Shown here: in pieces, positions 1 to 5,887 of the stretch
How positions within the stretch are numbered: the stretch's first letter is position 1
Layout: each line of letters opens with the position of its first letter
Assembly (NCBI GenBank): GCA_016342385.1
Contig: JAEINM010000270.1
Coordinates: 1-5,887, forward strand
Direction: 5' to 3'
Origin: Spirochaetaceae bacterium
GTDB taxonomy: Bacteria; Spirochaetota; Spirochaetia; DSM-2461
DNA: 5,887 nt
Program-made: the position numbers and the translations under genes
The notes under the pieces: generated by a model
The model's input: the letters and a program-made list of their open reading frames with translations, nothing else
Database searches by the model: none
Told to the model about the DNA's origin: nothing

Positions 1-1
1 C

Positions 2-619
2 AGAATTGCCGGCGTATCCACTCTTGGAAAATGGAAAAGAAAGGAGGATCTCCACTATAAACAGGCTCTATGCGCTATTGGCCAGGTTGAACTTATGGAG
101 TCCTTCCGCAGATCATTTAAAGAAGAAAATATTATTATCGGACAGATTCTGCTGACTAAAGACGATCTTAGTGATCCCAGCAGAACTCTCTATATAAGAA
201 ATACTTTATTTACACTAATTGATGAAGGTGTTATTCCTGTCATTAATGAAAACGACAGTGTCAGTGTCGATGAGATTAAGATCGGCGATAATGATAATCT
301 GGCGGCTATGATAGCTAATCTCTGGAATGCTGATTTATTACTTCTTCTCAGTGATATTGATGGTGTGTATGATAAGAATCCTCATGATCACGCCGATGCG
401 GTCCTTCAGGAAAAAATCATAGATATCAATAAACTGAAAAGTGAGATATCATTCGGTGACAGCGGCAGTTTTGGAACAGGTGGAATCAGGACCAAAATAG
501 AAGCAGCCGAAAAGGTCACGTCCTATGGAATTCCCATGATTCTGGCCTGTGGTAAAAGGGAAAATATCATTACAGGGTTAATTGATAAAACAGAAAAGGG
601 TTCTCTTTTTCTTCCTTGA
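2..619 (+). CDS. proB: Glutamate 5-kinase (gamma-glutamyl kinase), 5' end cut by the window edge; short form without PUA domain
   Basis: ProB phosphorylates the gamma-carboxyl of glutamate with ATP, the first step of proline synthesis in the cytoplasm; ProA would act next but is not visible. The frame is open from base 2 and gives 205 codons; the Met codon at base 95 is internal, because clear ProB sequence (GVSTLG, then KQALCAIGQVELM) lies before it. Aligned from memory with E. coli ProB, about 50 N-terminal residues are missing, including the first nucleotide-binding loop. Family motifs seen are GQILLTKDDLSD, VIPVINENDSVSVDEIK, IGDNDNLAAMIANL, LLLLSDIDGVYDKNP and GTGGIRTKIEAAE, the last corresponding to the GTGGMxTK ATP-site motif with Ile for Met. 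The protein stops at KGSLFLP, where the amino-acid-kinase fold ends, so the C-terminal PUA domain of E. coli ProB is absent. Total length would be near 257 residues, usual for the short bacterial form. Identity is secure; upstream neighbours are unknown. Confidence 0.95.
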   Translation, partial: RIAGVSTLGKWKRKEDLHYKQALCAIGQVELMESFRRSFKEENIIIGQILLTKDDLSDPSRTLYIRNTLFTLIDEGVIPVINENDSVSVDEIKIGDNDNLAAMIANLWNADLLLLLSDIDGVYDKNPHDHADAVLQEKIIDINKLKSEISFGDSGSFGTGGIRTKIEAAEKVTSYGIPMILACGKRENIITGLIDKTEKGSLFLP

Positions 620-637
620 TTCTGGTAATTTCTCTCT

Positions 638-666
638 ACAGAATATTTTCTGTTTTTCTTTTTTTT
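638..666 (+). terminator. Probable intrinsic terminator of proB
   Basis: Nineteen bases after the proB stop, ACAGAA (638-643) and TTCTGT (648-653) form a perfect 6-bp stem with the 4-base loop TATT. It runs directly into a T-rich tract (653-666, 13 of 14 T with one C). The stem is short and holds only two G-C pairs, so termination may be leaky, but the long T-tract and position support the call. Confidence 0.65.
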
Positions 667-748
667 AAAACTCGAGACAACATTTTCAGTCAAATTGTCC
701 GATATTATGATTTTTAGGGAAAAATCAGCAAAAAATAACCTATAAAAC

Positions 749-777
749 TTGACTATTCTCTGTAGAGGGATTCTAAT
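749..777 (+). promoter_or_regulatory. Sigma-70-type promoter for the 5'-nucleotidase gene
   Basis: The -35 box TTGACT (749-754) and the -10 box TCTAAT (772-777) are each one base from consensus and separated by exactly 17 bp. Transcription should start near 783-786, about 20 bases before the TTG start codon, which leaves just enough leader for the Shine-Dalgarno sequence. The upstream gene appears terminated at 666, so this would be the main promoter for the gene. Confidence 0.72.
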
Positions 778-790
778 AATTAATAGAATC
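769..790. promoter_or_regulatory. 22-bp dyad overlapping the -10 box and start site: candidate operator
   Basis: The arms GATTCTA (769-775) and TAGAATC (784-790) are exact inverted repeats around an 8-base centre. Counted as one palindrome, 10 of 11 base pairs are symmetric; only 776/783 breaks it. The dyad covers the -10 box and the predicted start, where a dimeric repressor would block polymerase. Because transcription probably starts inside it, the transcript would contain only one arm, so a DNA operator fits better than an RNA hairpin. I cannot assign a regulator: it is not a clear match to the Fur, PerR or LexA boxes I know. AT-richness makes chance palindromes commoner. Confidence 0.45.
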
Positions 791-791
791 T

Positions 792-798
792 AAGGAGG
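792..798 (+). promoter_or_regulatory. Strong Shine-Dalgarno that fixes a TTG start codon
   Basis: AAGGAGG is a full match to the anti-Shine-Dalgarno core and lies 5 bases before TTG at 804. No ATG or GTG with comparable spacing exists in this frame. Starting at 804 also gives a proper lipoprotein signal peptide (two Lys, then a hydrophobic run to Cys21), whereas the next in-frame ATG at codon 14 would destroy it. Confidence 0.85.
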
Positions 799-803
799 AT
801 ATT

Positions 804-2276
804 TTGAATATCAAAAAGTTTTTATCATTTTTTGTAGCAACAATGTTACTAGTTACAATCGGTTGTGCGTCTCTCCCTGAGATACCGGAAACCACACTCG
901 CAATTGCACATACCAATGATACTCACGCAAGAGTTCTGGAAGGTAAATATGATGGTATGGGATTTGCTAAAATAGCAACAAAAGTTAAAACCCTTCGAGA
1001 GGATAATCCTAACTTCCTCTTACTCGATGCCGGTGACACCTTTCATGGAACAACTTTTGCCACCTTATCTGAAGGTGAGACTATAACTAAATTAGTGAAC
1101 ATGCTCGGTTATGATGCCATAGCTGCAGGTAATCACGATTTTAACTATGGTTACAAAAGGTTACTAGAGCTAAATGAGATGACTGATGCACCTATCGTGG
1201 CTGCAAATGTCCTTGGAGAAGATGGGAAAGCGATATTTGCTCCTTATATAATCAAAGATGTAAACGGCCTGCTGGTGGGAATATTCGGACTTTCCACTCC
1301 TGAAACTTTAACGAAGACCCATCCTAAAAATGTCGAGGGACTAACTTTCGCAGAACCAGTTGATTATGCCAAAATGATGGTTAAAGAACTTGAAGGGAAA
1401 GTTCACATTATCATAGCTCTTGCTCACCTTGGTGTTGATGAGGAAACTCCTGAAATGTGGAGAAGTACAACTGTTGCCAGAGAAGTGGATGGACTGGATC
1501 TAATTATTGACGGTCATAGTCACACTGCTTTAGACGAGGGTGTTCTTGTAGGAGATACTCTTGTTGTTCAGACAGGGTACCACGATATGAATCTCGGTGT
1601 TGTAAACATTACCTATAAAGATGGTGTTGTTACAGCAAAAGCTGATCTTTTCACTAAAGAAGAAGCTGCTGATCTTTCTGAAGATGCCGGTGTTATGGCT
1701 CTTATCGGGGAAATTGAAGAAGCTAATAAGACATTGACAGATGTTGTTGTAGGACATACGGATGTTGCTCTCGATGGAGAAAGAGCCAATGTCAGAACAG
1801 GTTCAACTAATCTGGGAGTTCTTATTACAGATGCTCTCCTCGATGTAACTGGAGCTCAGATATCTCTCCAGAATGGTGGTGGTATCCGAACATCTATCGA
1901 TGTTGGTCCTGTGACCAAGGGTGAGATTATTTCTGTTCTACCTTTTGGAAACACAGTGGTTGTAAAAGAGATTTCCGGGGCTCAGGTCATCGAAGCTATT
2001 GAAAATGGTATCGCCGCCTATCCCGCAGCCTCAGGCGCTTACTGTCATATGGGCGGTCTGACATTCTCATTTGATGAGACTCAGCCTGCAGGAAGTAGAG
2101 TGACTGAAGTTGTAATGGCAGATGGTTCTCTTATTGATCCTGCAGCTATGTATTCAGTTGCTACAAATGACTTTACCGCAGCAGGTGGAGACAATTATAC
2201 CATGTTCAAAGATGCAAAAACTCTTGCTGAGTTTGGAACTCTTGACGACATTGTTGTCGCTTTTATGAATAAATAG
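804..2276 (+). CDS. UshA-like 5'-nucleotidase / metallophosphatase, predicted exported lipoprotein
   Basis: This 490-residue protein belongs to the UshA/CD73 5'-nucleotidase family, which hydrolyses nucleotides (sometimes UDP-sugars or 2',3'-cyclic nucleotides) to nucleosides and phosphate outside the cytoplasm. Residues 1-20 form a signal peptide and Cys21 is the likely lipidated residue (LLVTIGC; Thr at -3 is atypical). The N-terminal metallophosphatase domain (about 31-290) shows all dimetal motifs: NDTH (Asp39, His41), DAGD (Asp78), GNHD (Asn110, His111), AHLG (His208) and GHSHT (His238, His240). The C-terminal nucleotidase domain (about 310-475) has NGGGIR (357-362), LPFGN (Phe381) and TNDF with GGDNY (Phe457, Asp463); the two Phe match the base-stacking pair of UshA. 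Nothing catalytic is missing. It has its own promoter and terminator, so it is probably monocistronic. A role in external nucleotide salvage is inferred; exact substrate and the ushA symbol cannot be settled from sequence. Confidence 0.93.
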   Translation: MNIKKFLSFFVATMLLVTIGCASLPEIPETTLAIAHTNDTHARVLEGKYDGMGFAKIATKVKTLREDNPNFLLLDAGDTFHGTTFATLSEGETITKLVNMLGYDAIAAGNHDFNYGYKRLLELNEMTDAPIVAANVLGEDGKAIFAPYIIKDVNGLLVGIFGLSTPETLTKTHPKNVEGLTFAEPVDYAKMMVKELEGKVHIIIALAHLGVDEETPEMWRSTTVAREVDGLDLIIDGHSHTALDEGVLVGDTLVVQTGYHDMNLGVVNITYKDGVVTAKADLFTKEEAADLSEDAGVMALIGEIEEANKTLTDVVVGHTDVALDGERANVRTGSTNLGVLITDALLDVTGAQISLQNGGGIRTSIDVGPVTKGEIISVLPFGNTVVVKEISGAQVIEAIENGIAAYPAASGAYCHMGGLTFSFDETQPAGSRVTEVVMADGSLIDPAAMYSVATNDFTAAGGDNYTMFKDAKTLAEFGTLDDIVVAFMNK

Positions 2277-2297
2277 TGTAATTTACAAATCATCCTC

Positions 2298-2321
2298 AGG
2301 CAGGGGTTCAACCCCCTGCCT
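2298..2321 (+). terminator. GC-rich hairpin after the nucleotidase gene, probable terminator
   Basis: AGGCAGGGG (2298-2306) pairs perfectly with CCCCTGCCT (2313-2321) around the 6-base loop TTCAAC, 22 bases after the stop codon. The stem is strong, but what follows (ATATTATTC) is only moderately T-rich, so it may be an imperfect intrinsic terminator or a 3'-end stabilising hairpin. Confidence 0.65.
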
Positions 2322-2405
2322 ATATTATTCAAATCCCCTTTCTCCATAAGACCGAAATCACTGCTATCACTAAAGTCAAATTCCTATTTTTAAATATGAT
2401 GATAG

Positions 2406-2434
2406 TTGAACTTATATCTATTCTATGCTAATTT
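2406..2434 (+). promoter_or_regulatory. purL: Candidate promoter of the purL riboswitch transcript
   Basis: TTGAAC (2406-2411) is followed after 17 bp by TAATTT (2429-2434), preceded by TG at 2426-2427 in the extended -10 position. This puts the start near 2440, about a dozen bases before the aptamer, a usual distance. Both hexamers are imperfect. The better -10-like TATGAT at 2395-2400 lacks a good -35 box. A promoter must lie in 2330-2450; this is the best candidate, not a sure one. The rest of 2322-2405 shows no gene or RNA that I can recognise. Confidence 0.42.
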
Positions 2435-2451
2435 GTCCCCAAAAATTAAAA

Positions 2452-2515
2452 GCTTGTATAATCTCTTAATTGGGAGAGAGTTTCTACAAACCACCGGAAA
2501 TGGTTTACTATAAGC
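2452..2515 (+). ncRNA. Purine riboswitch aptamer, guanine class, controlling purL
   Basis: The three-way junction of the purine riboswitch is complete. P1 is GCTTGTA (2452-2458) with TATAAGC (2509-2515), seven pairs including one G-U. P2 is 2462-2467 with 2474-2479 (six pairs, the loop-closing one T-G). P3 is AAACCA (2488-2493) with TGGTTT (2501-2506). The near-invariant junction GTTTCTAC is at 2480-2487. Loop L2 ends in GG (2472-2473) and L3 is CCGGAAA (2494-2500), so the two loops can kiss through GG-CC as in the B. subtilis xpt aptamer. The base that pairs with the ligand (xpt position 74, after P3 and one A) is C2508, which selects guanine or hypoxanthine; adenine switches have U there. 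P2 and L2 are each one unit shorter than in xpt. The placement before purL and the downstream terminator fit guanine-triggered repression of purine synthesis. Confidence 0.93.
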
Positions 2516-2595
2516 GGAAATGATAAAAAAGCGGATATTTAAATGATACGAGGAATTTTTTCCAGTAGAAATCCCGATTTTATGTTCCGTTTATA
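2509..2595 (+). promoter_or_regulatory. Antiterminator pairing of the purL riboswitch expression platform
   Basis: TATAAGCGGAA (2509-2519), which contains the whole 3' strand of aptamer P1, can pair with TTCCGTTTATA (2585-2595) over 11 consecutive pairs, one of them G-U. The second segment is the top of the terminator 5' arm plus most of its loop. The two structures are therefore exclusive. With guanine bound, P1 holds 2509-2515 and the terminator forms; without guanine, the antiterminator forms and purL is read. This is drawn by eye without an energy calculation. Confidence 0.75.
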
Positions 2596-2620
2596 ATGGA
2601 ATATAGAATCGGGTTTTTTT
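2573..2620 (+). terminator. Regulated intrinsic terminator in the purL leader
   Basis: The arms 2573-2588 (CCCGATTTTATGTTCC) and 2598-2613 (GGAATATAGAATCGGG) form 16 continuous pairs, two of them G-U, around a 9-base loop, followed by seven T (2614-2620). It stands between the aptamer and the purL ribosome-binding site, so it would cut the transcript before translation begins. Its upper arm and loop are the partner of the antiterminator strand. Confidence 0.93.
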
Positions 2621-2630
2621 ATTAATTTAT

Positions 2631-2636
2631 GGGAGG
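2631..2636 (+). promoter_or_regulatory. purL: purL Shine-Dalgarno with long spacing
   Basis: GGGAGG lies 12 bases before the ATG at 2649, longer than the usual 5-9. The ATG is still preferred because the protein then opens with MDRRRIFVKKK, which resembles the usual start of this PurL type. Within the frame, only CTG (2643) and ATT (2646) lie closer to the site. Confidence 0.7.
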
Positions 2637-2648
2637 ACGACCCTGATT

Positions 2649-5600
2649 ATGGATCGTAGAAGAATCTTCGTTAAGAAGAAAGATGGTTTTAATTTAGAGG
2701 CACAAGAGCTTAAAAAAGACCTCAGGGATTCTCTCAGAATCGAAACACTAAAAGATGTTGAAATTTATAATATTTATGAGATTTCCGGTCTGGAAAGGAA
2801 TCAGTTTGACAATCAGCTGTCGGGAATTTTTTATGAAGAACCTGTAGACGAAATCTTTTTCGATCAGCCTGAACTTGAATTTCCTTTCATCGCGGTTGAA
2901 TATCTACCCGGTCAGTTTGATCATAGAGCCGATTCGGCAGAACAATGCCTTCATCTGGTTTTTGATAAGTGGGAAGGCCATGTCAAAACCGGAAAATTAA
3001 TCTTTTTAAAAGGCGTAGACAGGAAAGATCTATTTTCCATTAAAAAATATTATATAAATGAATTGGAGATGAGAGAGAAAAATCTCGATCTTATTACAGG
3101 ACCTGAAGAGGGGATCAGTCCTGATAACATCCCTCTTATAAAGGAATTTATAAATACTCCCGATACCCAGATACAGGAACTTCACCATGAACTGGGCTTG
3201 GCAATGACAGCGGCTGATCTGAAACACTGTCGGGATTATTTTAAAAATGAGGAAAAGAGGGATCCTTCAGAAACAGAATTAAGGGTTCTTGACAGTTACT
3301 GGTCCGACCACTGTCGTCATACTACATTTGAAACGGAAATAGAAAAAATCTCCTATGGTAATGGGACTTACGGGAAAATTATTGAGGATACTTTCCTTCA
3401 GTATCTGGAAAGTCGTAGAATAACCGGAAGAGAAGAGAAGCCCGTGTCTCTTATGGACATGGCTACTATTTCCATGAGAGAGATGTATCAGACTGGAGAA
3501 TTGAATGATCTGGACAAATCTGAAGAGATCAATGCCTGCAGTATCAAAGTTCCAGTCAAAACTGAAGAGGGAATCGAAGACTGGCTGGTTATGTTTAAAA
3601 ATGAAACCCACAATCATCCAACAGAAATTGAACCCTATGGCGGTGCCTCCACCTGTATAGGCGGAGCGATCCGTGACCCCCTTTCAGGACGTTCATATGT
3701 GTATCAGGCAATGCGTATAACCGGAAGCGGTGATCCCACTGTCAGTATCGACGAGACTATTGAGGGTAAACTGCCTCAGAAAAAAATAACCACCGGTGCT
3801 GCAGAGGGTTATAGCTCTTATGGGAATCAGATTGGTTTAGCCACTTCTTATGTTAGAGAAATCTATGATGATGGATATAAAGCCAAAAGAATGGAAGTTG
3901 GTGCTGTTGTCGGTGCTGCTCCCGCTGCCAATGTCATCAGGGAAACACCTCTTGCCGGTGATAAAGTGATTTTACTCGGTGGGAAAACAGGTCGTGATGG
4001 AATTGGAGGAGCTACAGGTTCTTCCAAGGAACACACGACAGATTCTCTCGATAGCTGTTCTGCCGAAGTTCAAAAGGGTAATGCCCCGGAAGAGAGGAAA
4101 ATCCAGCGTTTATTCAAAAAAAATAAAGTAACTAAACTGATTAAACGATGTAATGATTTCGGTGCCGGTGGTGTTTCTGTTGCCATAGGGGAGTTGAGCC
4201 CCGGGATAGACATTGATCTTGATGCTGTTCCCGTGAAATATTCAGGATTAAACGGCACGGAACTGGCAATTTCTGAATCTCAGGAAAGAATGGCTGTCGT
4301 GGTAAAATCTTCTGACGTATCGACATTTATTGCATACGCCGACGAAGAGAACCTGCAGGCCGTGGAAGTGGCAGAAATTACCGACCAAAACCGTCTTGTC
4401 ATGAGATGGAAAGGGAATACTATCGTTGATTTGAGCAGGGATTTTCTCGATACTAATGGTGTCAGGAATAAAGTGGATCTCTCAGTCGCTTCCATATCTG
4501 AGAAGAAACCTTTTTCTGTGGAAGTTTCCGGTAAAGGCCTGGTGGAAAAATTCACCAACAACCTCTCAAATCTGAACAATTGCTCTCAGGCCGGACTGTC
4601 GGGTATGTTTGATTCAACAATTGGGAGTGGAACTGTGGTTCTTCCCTATGGCGGTAAATATCAAGCATCAGAAAATGAGTGTTCAATTCATAAAATTCCA
4701 GTGGGAATAGAGGGAAGTGTCACTTCAAGTGCCATGGCCCATGGATACAATCCTCAGATTTCACGGTGGAGTCCCTTTCACGGAGCTGCATGGGCTGTTG
4801 TTGAATCATTGGCCAGGCTGAGTGCCTCCGGGGCTGATGCCCTAAAAGCTAGACTGTCTCTTCAGGAATATTTCAGAAAACCGGGAACGGACAAAGAGGC
4901 TTGGGGAGAACCATTTTCCGCCTTATTGGGGGCGTATTTTGTTCAGAATAAGTTGAGAATTCCCGCCATTGGCGGTAAGGACAGTATGTCCGGGACATTT
5001 CATGACTTGTCGGTCCCTCCCACTCTTATCTCTTTTGCTCTGACAACCGTTGATTCCCATATGGTATTAACTTCAGATTTTAAAAGATCGGAGAGTAATG
5101 TTTATCTCCTGAAACTGAATTCTGATGCAAATGGTCTTCCCGACCTTGATCAGCTGACAGCGAATTTTGACCTCTTTCAGAAACTGACCGGTAAGGGGAT
5201 TGTATTCTCATCAGCCAGTGTCAGGCAGGGCGGAATAGGAGAGACAATAGCCCGGATGGCATTTGGAAATAAAATCGGTTTCACATTCATAAATAAAAAT
5301 ATTGAAAAAACACTGTTTGACCTGATATACGGGTCAATCGTCTTTGAAACATCGCAGACTCTCGATTTTGAAGAGTTGGAATTAATCGGCAGGACAAAAA
5401 GAGAAGAGAGTATCACATTCACAACTGGAGATTCTCTGTTAATCGATGGTCTTCTGGAACAGTGGAGAAAGCCTCTGAATACAGTTTTTCATCATTTCCA
5501 TGAAAATGTGAGTGGCTCTGTGATTCTGAAAAAAAGGGACTTTCTCCAGAGGACAAACAAGAATGTTTCTATAGTAAAAAGTTCTTCTCCAAAGGTCGTT

Positions 5601-5887
5601 ATTCCTGTTTTCCCCGGGACTAACTGTGAATTTGACAGTACCCATGCTTTTTTGAAAGCTGGAGCAGAGGTCGTGACACCTGTATTCAGAAATGGTGATT
5701 CTATGCACATTTCTCAATCATTATCAGTTCTCAAAGAACAGATTGATCTGTCTCATATTTTATTCCTTGCCGGTGGCTTTTCTGCCGCTGATGAACCGGA
5801 CGGATCGGGGAAATTTATCACTTCTGTTTTAAACAATAATATGATTAAAGATTCTGTTATGAACCTTTTAGATCGCGGCGGGTTGAT
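2649..5887 (+). CDS. purL: Phosphoribosylformylglycinamidine synthase, long single-chain type, 3' end cut by the window edge
   Basis: PurL converts FGAR, glutamine and ATP to FGAM, the fourth step of de novo purine synthesis, in the cytoplasm. The 1,079 complete codons carry the domains of the single-polypeptide enzyme in order. These are an N-terminal PurS-like region (about 1-150), a linker with SDHCRHTTF (219-227), and the first synthetase half with NETHNHPTEIEP (318-329), GGKTGRDGIGGATGSS (444-459), CNDFGAGG (501-508) and ELAISESQERM (538-548). The second half has GGKDSMSG (775-782). The glutamine amidotransferase domain begins near 982 with VVIPVFPGTNCEFD and GGFSAADEPDGSGKF. The window ends just where a CNGFQ-type motif with the nucleophilic Cys is expected, so that residue and the domain's His/Glu are unseen. 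Family members run to about 1,250 residues, so perhaps 170 are missing. The pattern is the clostridial/spirochaetal long form rather than the PurL/PurQ/PurS split. No frameshift is seen. Expression is probably controlled by the guanine riboswitch upstream. Confidence 0.97.
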   Translation, partial: MDRRRIFVKKKDGFNLEAQELKKDLRDSLRIETLKDVEIYNIYEISGLERNQFDNQLSGIFYEEPVDEIFFDQPELEFPFIAVEYLPGQFDHRADSAEQCLHLVFDKWEGHVKTGKLIFLKGVDRKDLFSIKKYYINELEMREKNLDLITGPEEGISPDNIPLIKEFINTPDTQIQELHHELGLAMTAADLKHCRDYFKNEEKRDPSETELRVLDSYWSDHCRHTTFETEIEKISYGNGTYGKIIEDTFLQYLESRRITGREEKPVSLMDMATISMREMYQTGELNDLDKSEEINACSIKVPVKTEEGIEDWLVMFKNETHNHPTEIEPYGGASTCIGGAIRDPLSGRSYVYQAMRITGSGDPTVSIDETIEGKLPQKKITTGAAEGYSSYGNQIGLATSYVREIYDDGYKAKRMEVGAVVGAAPAANVIRETPLAGDKVILLGGKTGRDGIGGATGSSKEHTTDSLDSCSAEVQKGNAPEERKIQRLFKKNKVTKLIKRCNDFGAGGVSVAIGELSPGIDIDLDAVPVKYSGLNGTELAISESQERMAVVVKSSDVSTFIAYADEENLQAVEVAEITDQNRLVMRWKGNTIVDLSRDFLDTNGVRNKVDLSVASISEKKPFSVEVSGKGLVEKFTNNLSNLNNCSQAGLSGMFDSTIGSGTVVLPYGGKYQASENECSIHKIPVGIEGSVTSSAMAHGYNPQISRWSPFHGAAWAVVESLARLSASGADALKARLSLQEYFRKPGTDKEAWGEPFSALLGAYFVQNKLRIPAIGGKDSMSGTFHDLSVPPTLISFALTTVDSHMVLTSDFKRSESNVYLLKLNSDANGLPDLDQLTANFDLFQKLTGKGIVFSSASVRQGGIGETIARMAFGNKIGFTFINKNIEKTLFDLIYGSIVFETSQTLDFEELELIGRTKREESITFTTGDSLLIDGLLEQWRKPLNTVFHHFHENVSGSVILKKRDFLQRTNKNVSIVKSSSPKVVIPVFPGTNCEFDSTHAFLKAGAEVVTPVFRNGDSMHISQSLSVLKEQIDLSHILFLAGGFSAADEPDGSGKFITSVLNNNMIKDSVMNLLDRGGL

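Noticed and set aside
95..97. Possible ATG start for the proB-like protein.
   Set aside because: Conserved ProB sequence continues in frame upstream to base 2, so this Met is internal and the gene is cut by the window edge.
1530..1757. 75-codon open frame on the minus strand inside the nucleotidase gene.
   Set aside because: It is antisense to the conserved core of the nucleotidase; its Cys/Asn/Phe-rich composition is what reversing that coding strand would give.
2395..2400. TATGAT as the -10 box of the purL promoter.
   Set aside because: It is a good hexamer, but no acceptable -35 box lies 16-18 bp upstream; the TTGAAC/TAATTT pair downstream is better spaced.
2452..2515. Adenine or 2'-deoxyguanosine riboswitch as an alternative to guanine.
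   Set aside because: The ligand-pairing base is C2508, against adenine. The junction GTTTCTAC keeps the guanine-type core, so 2'-deoxyguanosine specificity is not favoured, although the short P2/L2 leaves it worth testing.
2552..2563. Small hairpin GGAATTTTTTCC as a separate terminator.
   Set aside because: Only four pairs and no T-tract after it; it lies in the linker between aptamer and terminator and is better seen as spacer sequence.
3030..5717. Several open frames of 60-112 codons on the minus strand within purL.
   Set aside because: They lie opposite a well-conserved coding frame, resemble no known family and lack convincing ribosome-binding sites; they are antisense shadows.
1..5887. 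Mobile element, CRISPR array, tRNA, rRNA or a novel defence-type system.
   Set aside because: No terminal repeats, transposase motifs, regular spaced repeats or tRNA-like folds were seen, and the coding space is filled by three recognisable metabolic genes.

Overview
The window carries three genes, all on the + strand, in a moderately AT-rich bacterial genome: the 3' part of a glutamate 5-kinase gene (proB), a complete gene for a UshA-like 5'-nucleotidase lipoprotein, and the first ~1,079 codons of a large single-chain purL. The organism is not certain. The PurL is the long clostridial/spirochaetal single-polypeptide type, the ProB ends right after its kinase domain with no PUA domain, and the nucleotidase has a relaxed lipobox (T-I-G-C, no Leu at -3) of the sort common in spirochaetes. 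A spirochaete is my tentative guess, with a Firmicute-type anaerobe as the alternative.

Layout. Bases 2-619 hold proB, followed by a weak hairpin with a long T-tract (638-666). The 184-base gap to the next gene holds a good sigma-70-type promoter (TTGACT, 17 bp, TCTAAT) whose -10 and start region sit inside a near-perfect 22-bp dyad (769-790), a candidate operator. Bases 804-2276 encode the nucleotidase, which starts at TTG behind a strong AAGGAGG. A GC-rich hairpin (2298-2321) closes that unit. The 372-base gap 2277-2648 is mostly the leader of purL: a candidate promoter (2406-2434), a guanine-class purine riboswitch aptamer (2452-2515) and a strong intrinsic terminator (2573-2620). An 11-bp antiterminator can be drawn between the 3' strand of aptamer P1 and the terminator. 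purL then runs from 2649 off the right edge, ending just before the expected glutaminase nucleophile.

How it fits together. The three genes look like separate transcription units. The surface nucleotidase would strip phosphates from external nucleotides and so feed nucleoside/purine uptake. purL makes FGAM in de novo purine synthesis and appears to be switched off by guanine through transcription termination. Salvage and synthesis therefore lie side by side, and guanine derived from salvage could plausibly shut purL down. That functional link is inference. ProB (proline synthesis) appears unrelated.

The most notable element is the purL riboswitch, which can be resolved to individual helices and has a shortened P2/L2. 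I found no mobile element, CRISPR array, tRNA or rRNA, and no evidence of a wholly new system.
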